A stretch of 51,808 bases of DNA, from contig JAISHI010000020.1 in NCBI GenBank assembly GCA_031262595.1, forward strand, positions 1-51,808, given 5' to 3'. Source of the stretch: Christensenellaceae bacterium. GTDB lineage: Bacteria > Bacillota > Clostridia > Christensenellales > UBA1242. Made by a program: the position numbers and the translations under genes. Below the pieces are notes generated by a model. That model had not been told where the DNA came from. It was given only the letters and a program-made list of their open reading frames with translations, and did not search any database. Below are positions 24,673 to 32,665 of the stretch, in pieces (positions within the stretch are counted from its first letter, which is position 1; the number at the start of each line of letters is the position of its first letter).

Positions 24673-27001
24673 TCTCAATTAGTTTTGCGACGATAACCGT
24701 GCTGTCATCGCGCATAATCTTTCCGCTTCGATTAAGCCCTTCTTGCATAATAACGTCGGCGAGTTCTTGCGGCGTTCGAACTTTTAAATTATTTATAAAA
24801 TTCGCGAGTTTAACGCGGTCGCCGGAAAAGGCTTCGTCAATTCCGTCGCTTGTTAAGACGACAAAATCGCCGTCCGCTAAAACCGCTTTCGTTATTTTCG
24901 GGCGAACTTCGTCGAGGACGCCAATCGGTAGACTCCCCGCCTCGATAATGTCGGTTTCAAGGTCGCGCTTTATAAAACCGTCCGCGCCGCCGACTTTAAT
25001 AAAACTCGCCTCGCCTGTTGCGGAATTTAGGATACAAATATCAAGCGCGGAAAAGATTTCTTGCTTCGAAACGGTTAAAAGTTGGTTAACCGAACTCATG
25101 ATAATCTCCGTCGGGAAACCCGCCTTATAAAAGTTTTCGAGGAGAGATAACGTTAGCGTACTCGCGCGATTCGCAAGTTCGCCTGCGCCCATTCCGTCGC
25201 AAACCGCCATTAACGATTGCTCGTTCGTAAGCCTTAAAAACGAAAAACTATCGCCGCAAGTCCTATTATATTCCTTCGCGACTTGCGCAACGCCGAAAAT
25301 CAGTTTATAACGCGGCGAATTTTTAAGGGAAACAACGGAAAAGCCTGCCGTTTCCGCGTCGTCGATGCTGTCGACCTGCATCTTAACGCCGAGCGCCTTC
25401 GAGATAATCTTCGGGAGTGCCGCGTTTTTCGCGTCGCGCCGCCCGACTAAAACAGAAACAACGAACTCGCCTTTATTGTTTTTCGAAATTAAAACGTCGC
25501 TCGCAACGATATTAAAATAAAGCAGTTCGTCCTTAACGAAATCCGCCTTAACGGAATCATAAACAACGCTCCTCGAAATCTCGTCGGCGAACGACGCGCA
25601 AAGTTTGCTCGTCCCGTCGAGGAGGTTCGCCATTAAAATTTTCGAGCCGTCGAAACCGTTCGTTGCGACGATTTTATTTTTTATGCCCGCGATTTGTTTA
25701 TTAAGATTTTGGGCGATTTTAAGGTGTTGTTGGCATTTAATCGTTAAAATATGCGGCATATCAAGCGCGGAAACGCTGCCGCCCTTCATTGCGCCGATTT
25801 TTGCGGTGTTTAGGATTGCGTCGGAAATTTCCTTGTCGTCTTTGGGTTCGCGCTTACAAAGATGCTTCGTTGGGCATTTATCGCAAACTTCTTGAAGGAC
25901 GCAAGCCGTCGCGAGTTCGGCGCTCTCTTCCGCGGATAACGTTCCCTTAACGAGGTTGCGGTAAACGTTTTGCATCTCGCCGAAAACGTTGGATAGTTTA
26001 TTAAGGCTTTCGCAAACGCCGGCGCGGTTTCGGTTGATTGTATTTTTACTAATCGCGAACCCCGCGAGGCGGCTTCCGTCAAAATCCAAAAACGCCCAAA
26101 CCTTTTTCGGCAAAGATAAGAATAACGCCGAACCCAAAACAATCGGCAGCAGCGACAAGACATCATAATTAAAGAACGCATCGAAATAAAACCCGAAAAC
26201 CAAGTCCGCTAAAAATATCGCGATGATACTCATAATCGGCAACTTTGATTTAAATACGCTCGAAACTATCGCATAAACCGCATAAATCGCGACATAATTT
26301 AGGTTCTGCGTCGCGAACGCTTGCCCGAGCCCAATGCAAATGAGTAAAATAACCGTTTGTTTTATGTCGAAATAATAAATCCCGACGAGCGCGACGAAAA
26401 CCGCGACGAGTTTAACAACCGAAAACTCAAACGAATTTAACGCCGAGAACCCGATTGATAGCACGACAATAACAGCGAAAAGCGAAATAATTTGGTCTGG
26501 CGTCCAAGGTATTTTGGCTTTTTTTGTTTTAAGCGCACCGAGGACGGAAATTACCGCGAATAAGAAGATAAGTCCGATTATAACGGTGGTAAGCGTTTTA
26601 TAAATTGCGCCGTCTATTTCGAAAAACAAAAACCCTGCGTTAGAAAATATATAAAATAAACTTAAAAGAGCGTTTTTTATCGAATCTAAATTTTTCTTGC
26701 GCTTTAATTTCGCGGATAAAATCTTTTCGGTTAAAACATAAAGCATGAAAACCGCGACTGCTAACCCGTTCGCGATTAAACTCTCGCGCGAAACGCCAGC
26801 GAGAAGCGATGCGCCGAAAAAAAGAACCGCCGCCGCAATCGGGTTATTCTTAATAATTCGCGCCCCGAATAAAAACGCAAGCGCAAACGGCGCGACGCCC
26901 TCCGAAATCTCGGTTATCGCTAAAACGCAAAAAACCGCCGCTAAAATAAAATACCTAAAAAATATCTTCAAAACGCGCAAAAAACGCTCTTTTTTTGTCA
27001 T
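24662..27001 (-). CDS. spoIIE: Stage II sporulation protein E
   Basis: Membrane-bound PP2C phosphatase that dephosphorylates SpoIIAA and so activates sigma-F in the forespore, and helps polar septation. The protein has 779 aa. The N-terminal third (about 1-330) has ten or so membrane helices; a regulatory region with a Cys cluster (ATACVLQEVCDKCPTKHLCK) follows; the C-terminal PPM domain (about 570-779) has LMAVCDGMGAGELANRAS, LTSDGIDEAF and MRDDSTVIV, giving the metal-binding Asp set. A TTTTTGTCGAAAAA box lies about 45 bp upstream, fitting Spo0A control. This gene is the best sign that the organism sporulates. Confidence 0.95.
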   Translation of the reverse strand: MTKKERFLRVLKIFFRYFILAAVFCVLAITEISEGVAPFALAFLFGARIIKNNPIAAAVLFFGASLLAGVSRESLIANGLAVAVFMLYVLTEKILSAKLKRKKNLDSIKNALLSLFYIFSNAGFLFFEIDGAIYKTLTTVIIGLIFLFAVISVLGALKTKKAKIPWTPDQIISLFAVIVVLSIGFSALNSFEFSVVKLVAVFVALVGIYYFDIKQTVILLICIGLGQAFATQNLNYVAIYAVYAIVSSVFKSKLPIMSIIAIFLADLVFGFYFDAFFNYDVLSLLPIVLGSALFLSLPKKVWAFLDFDGSRLAGFAISKNTINRNRAGVCESLNKLSNVFGEMQNVYRNLVKGTLSAEESAELATACVLQEVCDKCPTKHLCKREPKDDKEISDAILNTAKIGAMKGGSVSALDMPHILTIKCQQHLKIAQNLNKQIAGIKNKIVATNGFDGSKILMANLLDGTSKLCASFADEISRSVVYDSVKADFVKDELLYFNIVASDVLISKNNKGEFVVSVLVGRRDAKNAALPKIISKALGVKMQVDSIDDAETAGFSVVSLKNSPRYKLIFGVAQVAKEYNRTCGDSFSFLRLTNEQSLMAVCDGMGAGELANRASTLTLSLLENFYKAGFPTEIIMSSVNQLLTVSKQEIFSALDICILNSATGEASFIKVGGADGFIKRDLETDIIEAGSLPIGVLDEVRPKITKAVLADGDFVVLTSDGIDEAFSGDRVKLANFINNLKVRTPQELADVIMQEGLNRSGKIMRDDSTVIVAKLIEIID

Positions 27002-27040
27002 AGATAACTATCCGTCTTTCCCTAGCCGAACTTTTGCCTA

Positions 27041-27054
27041 TTTTTGTCGAAAAA
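27041..27054. promoter_or_regulatory. Putative Spo0A box upstream of spoIIE
   Basis: TTTTTGTCGAAAAA contains the 0A core TGTCGAA. It is 40-53 bp before the spoIIE start, the region where Spo0A~P activates spoIIE in Bacillus, and about 27 bp before the -35 of the divergent pgk promoter. Confidence 0.65.
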
Positions 27055-27080
27055 TCGAGGGTTTTGTCTGGGCAATTCGT

Positions 27081-27110
27081 TTGCCAAAGGGTTTACGTTT
27101 TGGATATAAT
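27081..27110 (+). promoter_or_regulatory. pgk operon promoter (near-leaderless)
   Basis: TTGCCA-18 bp-TATAAT; the -10 ends 8 nt before the pgk ATG. Confidence 0.7.
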
Positions 27111-27118
27111 GAAGACAT

Positions 27119-28369
27119 ATGAAGAAAGCTACGATTAAAGACATTTTCGAACTTAAAGGAAAGCGCGTTTTCCTGCGCGCAGACCTAAACGTTCCGCTAA
27201 CCGAGGGCGGCGAAATCGCTGACGCAACTCGAATAACGGAAAGTTTATATACAATCAGGTTTTGCCTCGATAGGGGCGCGCGCGTTATCTTAGCGAGCCA
27301 TCTAGGGCGACCAGATGGGCAACCCAACCCGAAATTTTCGCTCTTGCCCGTTTACAACTATCTAAAAAAGACGCTAAAAGACCATAAAATTTTCTTCGCG
27401 TATGATTGCGTCGGCGCGGAAGTTAAGAAACAAGCCGCTGAGCTTAACGACGGCGAACTTTTACTCCTCGAAAACTTGCGCTTCCATAAAGAAGAAGAGG
27501 CTAACGACGAAAAGTTTGCGAAAGAACTCGCCTCGCTCGCTGACGTTTTCGTAAATGATGCGTTCGGGGCTGCTCACCGCGCGCACGCGTCAACGGCAAC
27601 AATCGCGAAGTTTTTGCCTGCCGTTTCGGGTTTTTTAATGGAAAAAGAACTAAAAATCTTGGGCGAAGCGATAACGACGCCGAAAAAACCGTTAACCTTA
27701 ATCTTAGGCGGGAAAAAAGTCGCGGATAAACTCGGCGTTATCGAGAATTTATTAAACCTCGCGGATAATATTTTAATCGGCGGCGGCATGGCGTTTACCT
27801 TTATAAAAGCCCAAGGCGGCGAGGTCGGCGGGAGCATCGTTGACGAATCTAAACTCGAATATTGCCGAGATGTTCTTTTAAAAGCAAAAACGGCTGGAAC
27901 AAAAATTTCGTTGTCTGTCGATACGGTTGTAGCCGATGAAATAGCCGACGACGCAAAAACGCAAATTCTTCCAATCGATAAAATCCCGAGCGATTTAATG
28001 GGGCTTGATATCGGGCCAAAAACAATCGAAAACTTCAAAAAAATCATAAAAGGCAGCGGGACAATAATCATGAACGGGCCTGTCGGGGTTTTCGATAGCG
28101 CGCCTTTCGAGAATGGGACACGCGAAATCGTTACTGCGGTTGCGGATTCGGGCGCGATTTCCATCGCTTGCGGAGGGGACTCGGCGTTTGCGGTTGTTAA
28201 ATTCGGAGCAGGCGAAAAGTTTACGCATATTTCAACCGGCGGCGGCGCGAGCCTCGAATTTATCGAAGGCAAGAAGTTGCCGGGCGTTGAAAGCCTCATG
28301 AACGAAAAAGGCGCAATAACTATTGGGAAAACACCGCTTATGAACGAAAAAGGAGCGATAAAATTATGA
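27119..28369 (+). CDS. pgk: Phosphoglycerate kinase
   Basis: Transfers phosphate from 1,3-bisphosphoglycerate to ADP in glycolysis. The protein has 416 aa. Seen: RVFLRADLNVPL, ASHLGRPDG, LLENLRFHKEEE, FVNDAFGAAHRAHAST, LILGGKKVADKLGV, NGPVGVFD and IACGGDSAFAV, all near consensus. The C-terminus runs past the usual LPGVE-x-L end with two copies of LMNEKGAI, a short tandem duplication. The second copy supplies the Shine-Dalgarno of the next gene, tpi, whose ATG overlaps the pgk stop. First gene of pgk-tpi-gpmI. Confidence 0.96.
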   Translation: MKKATIKDIFELKGKRVFLRADLNVPLTEGGEIADATRITESLYTIRFCLDRGARVILASHLGRPDGQPNPKFSLLPVYNYLKKTLKDHKIFFAYDCVGAEVKKQAAELNDGELLLLENLRFHKEEEANDEKFAKELASLADVFVNDAFGAAHRAHASTATIAKFLPAVSGFLMEKELKILGEAITTPKKPLTLILGGKKVADKLGVIENLLNLADNILIGGGMAFTFIKAQGGEVGGSIVDESKLEYCRDVLLKAKTAGTKISLSVDTVVADEIADDAKTQILPIDKIPSDLMGLDIGPKTIENFKKIIKGSGTIIMNGPVGVFDSAPFENGTREIVTAVADSGAISIACGGDSAFAVVKFGAGEKFTHISTGGGASLEFIEGKKLPGVESLMNEKGAITIGKTPLMNEKGAIKL

Positions 28370-29145
28370 GAAAAATAACCTTTGTGGGCTGTTGGAAAAG
28401 CAACAAAACGATAAAAGAAGTCGGCGAATATATGAAGAGTTTCGCGAACTTAGCGACGCAATTTAAAAGTACGGTGGATGTTGTGCTTTGTCCTGCGGCT
28501 TGTTATTTCGATAGGGTTAACTTAAAACTTCCTATAAACGTTAAACTCGGCGCGCAAAACGTTTCAATAAAAACCGGCTCGGCGACGGAAACAGGAGCCA
28601 TTAACGCCGCAACGCTCAAGCAATTCGCGATAACGCATTGCGTAGTTGGGCATAGTGACCAGCGCGCAATCGGCGAGACAAATGAACAAATAAATAAAAA
28701 AATAAAACAACTCCAAGAAAACCGTATCGTTCCTATAATTTGTTTCGGCGAAAGTCGGAGCGAATATGACGCGGGGCTCTCGATGGACGCGATTAGAAAA
28801 CAACTCGACATTTGTTTCGACGGCGTTAGTGATTTCGAGCATATAATCCTTTGTTATCAACCCGTTTGGGCGCTAGGGACGGGACTTTTCGCAACTTATG
28901 AATGGTGCGAGCAAGTTTCCGAGTTTTGCCGAAAACATCTGGCGACGATGAGCCGAAATCCACTAGCTAGCCAAATAACTTTAATTTACGGCGGCGGCGT
29001 TTCGCCACAAAACGTTAAGGGCTATCTCGAAGTTCCAAACATCGACGGCGTTTTTGTCGCGGGCGCAAGCCTAAACCCCGCGGACTTTGCGCAAGTTATA
29101 AATACCGAGTTTAAAAAACACCTCCCAGAAGTTAAGGCGGAGTAA
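28366..29145 (+). CDS. tpiA: Triosephosphate isomerase homologue with altered catalytic residues
   Basis: A TIM-barrel protein of 259 aa in the tpi slot of the glycolytic operon. Family landmarks are clear: Lys11 in VGCWKSN, VVGHSDQRAIGETN (His96), ICFGES, YQPVWALGTG, IYGGGVSPQNV. Key residues differ: the catalytic Glu of YEPVWAIGTG is Gln165; Glu of HSERR is Asp98; Asn of the NWK motif is Cys9; loop 6 reads GTGLFAT where GTGKTAT or similar is usual; and YGGSV is YGGGV. Gln at this position removes the general base. The reading frame is intact with a good ribosome site, so it is kept. It may be weakly active, regulatory, or replaced by another tpi elsewhere. Confidence 0.85.
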   Translation: MRKITFVGCWKSNKTIKEVGEYMKSFANLATQFKSTVDVVLCPAACYFDRVNLKLPINVKLGAQNVSIKTGSATETGAINAATLKQFAITHCVVGHSDQRAIGETNEQINKKIKQLQENRIVPIICFGESRSEYDAGLSMDAIRKQLDICFDGVSDFEHIILCYQPVWALGTGLFATYEWCEQVSEFCRKHLATMSRNPLASQITLIYGGGVSPQNVKGYLEVPNIDGVFVAGASLNPADFAQVINTEFKKHLPEVKAE

Positions 29146-29157
29146 AGCGGAGCTAAG

Positions 29158-30699
29158 ATGCAAAAAACTGTTCTTTGTATACTCGACGGGCTAGGCGAAC
29201 GAGCGGCCGAGAACGGAAACGCGGTTAAAATCGCGGGCATGCCGAACTATTTCGGCGCGATTTCGCGTTATCCTTCGGCGCTAATTAACGCGAGCGGAAC
29301 GGAAGTCGGGCTTTCGAGCGACAAGGACATGGGCAACAGCGAGGTTGGGCATAACGCAATAGGCGCTGGGCGAACGATCGAACAAGGGCTCGCTCTTATA
29401 AATAATGCGTTCGCCGACGGGAGTATTTTCGAAGGCGAAGTTTGGCAAAAACTCGCCGAGAACGCAAAAAAAACAAAACTTAATATAATAATGCTGCTTA
29501 GCGATGGGAAAATCCATAGCGATCTTAATCATCTTTTTAAAATACTTGGTGAGTGTAAAAAACAAAACGTCCGTGCTTGTATTTATGCCCTCGCCGACGG
29601 GCGCGACGTTCCGCCGCAAAGCATTATAAACTATATCGAAAAAACTAACGAAACGATACGGGAAGTTGGCGTCGCCGCAGAAATTTGCGTCGTCGGCGGG
29701 CGCGGAAAGATTTTCATGGATAGATACGAAACGGATATTTCGCTTTTAAAACGCGGATTTGACGTTTGCGTTTTAGGAAAAAATTGCGAAAAAACAGTTA
29801 ATTTCGAGGTGGCAATTCGAGAACAATACGCCGCTCACCCGAATATGACTGACGAAACGCTAGAACCTATAAAACTCATTTCTTCGCCTAATATCGAAAA
29901 CGGCGACAGCGTTTTGCTCCTAAATTATCGGGGAGATCGCGCTATCGAAACTTGCCGAATGTTCGAAGAGGGAAAATATATTTCGAGGGGCGATTTTTCG
30001 CGTATAAAAGATTGCGTTTTCGCTGGCGTTTTACAATACGACGCCGAAACAAATACCCCTAAAAACTTTTTATGTTCTCCTCCCGTTATCGACGGAACGC
30101 TAACGCATTATCTTTCTTTAAACGGCGTCCGCCAATATTCGACGACCGAAACCGTCAAATTCGGGCATCTAACCTACTTTTTTAACGGCAATCGAACGCA
30201 AAAAATCGATGAAACCCTCGAAACTTGGAATTGCATCGAAACGACAGGCGTTAACGCAAAAATGCAAAGCGAAGCGATAGTTCAATCCGCGATAACCGCG
30301 ATTATGAGCGAGAACTACGATTTTATAAAGTTAAATCTCGCAGCTCCTGATATGGTTGGACATACAGCAGACCTTAATATGGCGATTGAGGCTTGTAAAT
30401 TCGTTGATTATTGCCTCGCTGGGCTTATAACGGCTTGCGAGGCTTTCGGCGTTAGCCTTCTTATCGTTAGCGACCACGGAAATATCGAGGAAATGGCGTA
30501 TGAGAACGGTTCGCCGAAATCCAGCCATACGACAAACCCTGTTTGGGCGGTTTGCGTTTCGCCGCAACCTTTTAGTTTGCAACCTAAACCGCTCGGCGCT
30601 AATTTCGGGCTAACAAACGTTGCGAATACGGTTTGCGCGATGCTGGGTTTACCGCAAAACCCGAAATTTAATCCGCCGATTTTTGACCTTAAACATTAA
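29158..30699 (+). CDS. gpmI: 2,3-bisphosphoglycerate-independent phosphoglycerate mutase
   Basis: Mn-dependent enzyme converting 3- to 2-phosphoglycerate. The protein has 513 aa, normal for GpmI. CILDGLGER gives the first metal Asp; GNSEVGHNAIGAGR contains the nucleophile Ser; ALADGRDVPP, GRGKIFMDRY, APDMVGHT, SDHGNIEEM and SSHTTNPV supply the remaining metal ligands. The substrate Arg motif reads NYRGDRA instead of NFRPDRA. It follows tpi after 12 bp without a strong Shine-Dalgarno, so it is probably coupled. Confidence 0.94.
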   Translation: MQKTVLCILDGLGERAAENGNAVKIAGMPNYFGAISRYPSALINASGTEVGLSSDKDMGNSEVGHNAIGAGRTIEQGLALINNAFADGSIFEGEVWQKLAENAKKTKLNIIMLLSDGKIHSDLNHLFKILGECKKQNVRACIYALADGRDVPPQSIINYIEKTNETIREVGVAAEICVVGGRGKIFMDRYETDISLLKRGFDVCVLGKNCEKTVNFEVAIREQYAAHPNMTDETLEPIKLISSPNIENGDSVLLLNYRGDRAIETCRMFEEGKYISRGDFSRIKDCVFAGVLQYDAETNTPKNFLCSPPVIDGTLTHYLSLNGVRQYSTTETVKFGHLTYFFNGNRTQKIDETLETWNCIETTGVNAKMQSEAIVQSAITAIMSENYDFIKLNLAAPDMVGHTADLNMAIEACKFVDYCLAGLITACEAFGVSLLIVSDHGNIEEMAYENGSPKSSHTTNPVWAVCVSPQPFSLQPKPLGANFGLTNVANTVCAMLGLPQNPKFNPPIFDLKH

Positions 30700-30708
30700 A
30701 TAACCGGC

Positions 30709-30737
30709 TTTACATACTTCTTATTTCTTGATAAACT
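30709..30737 (+). promoter_or_regulatory. tmk promoter (leaderless)
   Basis: TTTACA-17 bp-TAAACT, 7 nt before ATG at 30745. Confidence 0.6.
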
Positions 30738-30744
30738 AAAACAT

Positions 30745-31416
30745 ATGGCACGAAAGTTTATAACAATTGAAGGAACAGACGGAAGCGGTAAAAAAACGCA
30801 AATTAGGTTATTAGCCGACTATTTACGCGCAAAGGGCAACCAAGTTTTTATCCAATCTTTCCCGAATTATGAAAGCCTCTCTTCTGCGCCCGTAAAAATG
30901 TATCTCGGGGGTGAGGTTGGCGACGACCCGAATTGCCTCTCGGCGTATCAAGCAACGGTTCTTTATGCTGCCGACCGAGTTATAACGATGACGCAACTAC
31001 TTAAATACTTGCCCGAAGATTGTATTGTTTTGTTCGACCGATACGTCCAAAGCGGTTATATGCACCAAGCCGGCAAAATCAAAAACGCAAAAAAGCGCGC
31101 GGCGTTTATTAAATGGAACGAAAAGTTTGAGTTCGATATCTTAAAACTTCCGCGCCCGGATAAAGTTATCTTTATCGATATGCCTGCCGAAATGAGCCTT
31201 AAACTTATCGAAAGCCGCGGGCAACTTAAAATCGGCGAATGTTTCGATAAGGATATCCACGAAAAAAACCGCGAGCATCTAATAAGCGCCTATAATACCG
31301 CGAAAGAAATCGCGAACGCGCAAGGTTGGGTCGAGATAAATTGCCTTAACGAAAACGGCACGCTTAAAACCATCGAGGAAATTCACAAAATCATCGTCAA
31401 GGAATCGGGGTTATGA
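30745..31416 (+). CDS. tmk: Thymidylate kinase
   Basis: Phosphorylates dTMP to dTDP. The protein has 223 aa. The P-loop EGTDGSGKKTQ, FPNYES, AADRV, and DRYVQSGYMHQAGK fit the thymidylate kinase family, with FIDMPAEMSLKLIESRGQ as the lid region. Its stop overlaps the ATG of the delta-prime-like gene by 4 bp, a common tmk-holB coupling in Firmicutes. Confidence 0.93.
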   Translation: MARKFITIEGTDGSGKKTQIRLLADYLRAKGNQVFIQSFPNYESLSSAPVKMYLGGEVGDDPNCLSAYQATVLYAADRVITMTQLLKYLPEDCIVLFDRYVQSGYMHQAGKIKNAKKRAAFIKWNEKFEFDILKLPRPDKVIFIDMPAEMSLKLIESRGQLKIGECFDKDIHEKNREHLISAYNTAKEIANAQGWVEINCLNENGTLKTIEEIHKIIVKESGL

Positions 31417-32153
31417 TTATTTGCCCCGATTTAGCGAACGCGCTTAAAAACGGAAAACTCATGCCGTCTTATTTAATCGTTGACGCTGATATTTTAAAAC
31501 TAGATTTAATGGCGCGGAATTTCGCGAAAAATTTTAATGCCGCGGACGTTTTTTATCTTAAAAAACCCGAGGACAAAACCGTTATAACGGTTGAGGCGAC
31601 GGAAAATTTCGTGTCGCAAAGTTCGCTGGCTGGCATCGGCGCGCAAAAACTTTTAATCGTTAGTGATGCAGCCGACCTAAATATCGCCTCGCAAAATAAA
31701 TTACTTAAAACGATTGAAGATAGTCGCGGGCAAAATGTTTTTCTCTTCTTAGCGTCAAGCGATGCGAATATTTTACCGACGATAAAAAGCCGTTGCGTTA
31801 GGTTAAACCTTCCGCCGCTTTCCTTCGCCGAAATAAAAAGTGAGTTTCCTTATTTCCCCGAAACTTTTAGCGACGGAACGCTAACCACCGCGCAACTTTT
31901 TATCCAAACCCCGAACGCGAAGGAAATTTACGAACGCGCGGAAAAGTTATTAAACGCAGAAAGCCTCGACCGCGCGCTGCAATACATCGCGTATCTTAAT
32001 AAGAAAGAAAACCAACCCCTCGCGCTCGTCGCCCTAAACCATTTCGCGAAAACGCAGCCCGTTCTCTCGGCGCTCGCGAAAATAAACCGCAACATAAACG
32101 CGAATTGCAATAAAACAAACGCGTTTGATTTGCTAATTTTAGCTCTCTTTTGA
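31413..32153 (+). CDS. holB: DNA polymerase III delta-prime-like subunit
   Basis: Clamp-loader component. A 246-aa protein, shorter than typical HolB (about 320). Residues AGIGAQKLLIVSDAADLNIA, QNKLLKTIEDSRGQNVFLFL and NILPTIKSRCVRLNLPPL match the HolB/DnaX core: sensor 1 region and the SRC motif. The N-terminal P-loop is absent, normal for delta-prime. It overlaps tmk and is followed by rpiB, which has its own promoter. Confidence 0.88.
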   Translation: MIICPDLANALKNGKLMPSYLIVDADILKLDLMARNFAKNFNAADVFYLKKPEDKTVITVEATENFVSQSSLAGIGAQKLLIVSDAADLNIASQNKLLKTIEDSRGQNVFLFLASSDANILPTIKSRCVRLNLPPLSFAEIKSEFPYFPETFSDGTLTTAQLFIQTPNAKEIYERAEKLLNAESLDRALQYIAYLNKKENQPLALVALNHFAKTQPVLSALAKINRNINANCNKTNAFDLLILALF

Positions 32154-32159
32154 TATAAT
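32130..32159 (+). promoter_or_regulatory. rpiB promoter (leaderless), within the end of holB
   Basis: TTGCTA-18 bp-TATAAT, 6 nt before ATG at 32166. The -35 lies within holB codons. Confidence 0.65.
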
Positions 32160-32165
32160 AAGATT

Positions 32166-32609
32166 ATGAGCGAAAAAATTATTATCGGCGCGGACCACGC
32201 GGGCTTTGAACTTAAAGAAAAAATTAAAAGCGACCTTATTAAGAAGGGTTTTAACGTTATCGACGTCGGCGCGGATACGCTCGACCCCGAGGACGGGTTC
32301 CCCCCGTTCGGCGCAAGGCTCTCGCAAGAAGTTTTAGCGGCGAAATCGCGCGGAATTATTATTTGCGGGAGCGGAATTGGCGTTTCGATTGCCGTAAACC
32401 GTTTTAAAGGCATTTACGGCGCGAAATGCGATAATGTTAGCGAAGTTATAACGGCGCGGAAGCATAACCACGCGAACGTTCTTTGCCTCGGCGCGCGGCT
32501 CATAACCGAAGCGGCGACTCTTGAAATGGTTAAGGCGTTTCTCGAAACTAGCCCTGACGTCAACCCGAAATATCTCGCGCGAATGCGAGAAATCGACGAA
32601 CTTTGTTGA
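32166..32609 (+). CDS. rpiB: Ribose-5-phosphate isomerase B
   Basis: Interconverts ribose-5-phosphate and ribulose-5-phosphate. The protein has 147 aa, the normal size. IIIGADHAGFELKEKI, GIIICGSGIGVSIAVNRF (catalytic Cys) and ARKHNHANVLCLGARLI are family signatures. The usual DYPDYA motif reads EDGFPPFGA. It is monocistronic, between its own leaderless promoter and a terminator. Confidence 0.94.
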   Translation: MSEKIIIGADHAGFELKEKIKSDLIKKGFNVIDVGADTLDPEDGFPPFGARLSQEVLAAKSRGIIICGSGIGVSIAVNRFKGIYGAKCDNVSEVITARKHNHANVLCLGARLITEAATLEMVKAFLETSPDVNPKYLARMREIDELC

Positions 32610-32628
32610 GTTAACCAAACTATAAAAA

Positions 32629-32658
32629 TTGACAATTAAGCCTAACCTATGCTAGGCT
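32629..32658 (+). promoter_or_regulatory. Possible dnaE promoter inside a terminator
   Basis: TTGACA-18 bp-TAGGCT; the weak -10 is the second arm of the rpiB terminator hairpin, 7 nt before the dnaE ATG. Confidence 0.4.
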
Positions 32659-32664
32659 TTTTTA
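32638..32664 (+). terminator. rpiB terminator just before dnaE
   Basis: AAGCCTA-8 nt-TAGGCTT stem followed by Ts. It ends 1-2 nt before the dnaE start codon. Confidence 0.75.
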
Positions 32665-32665
32665 T

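Noticed and set aside
27574-28299. 241-codon reverse frame across pgk
   Set aside because: Antisense shadow of a well-conserved enzyme gene.
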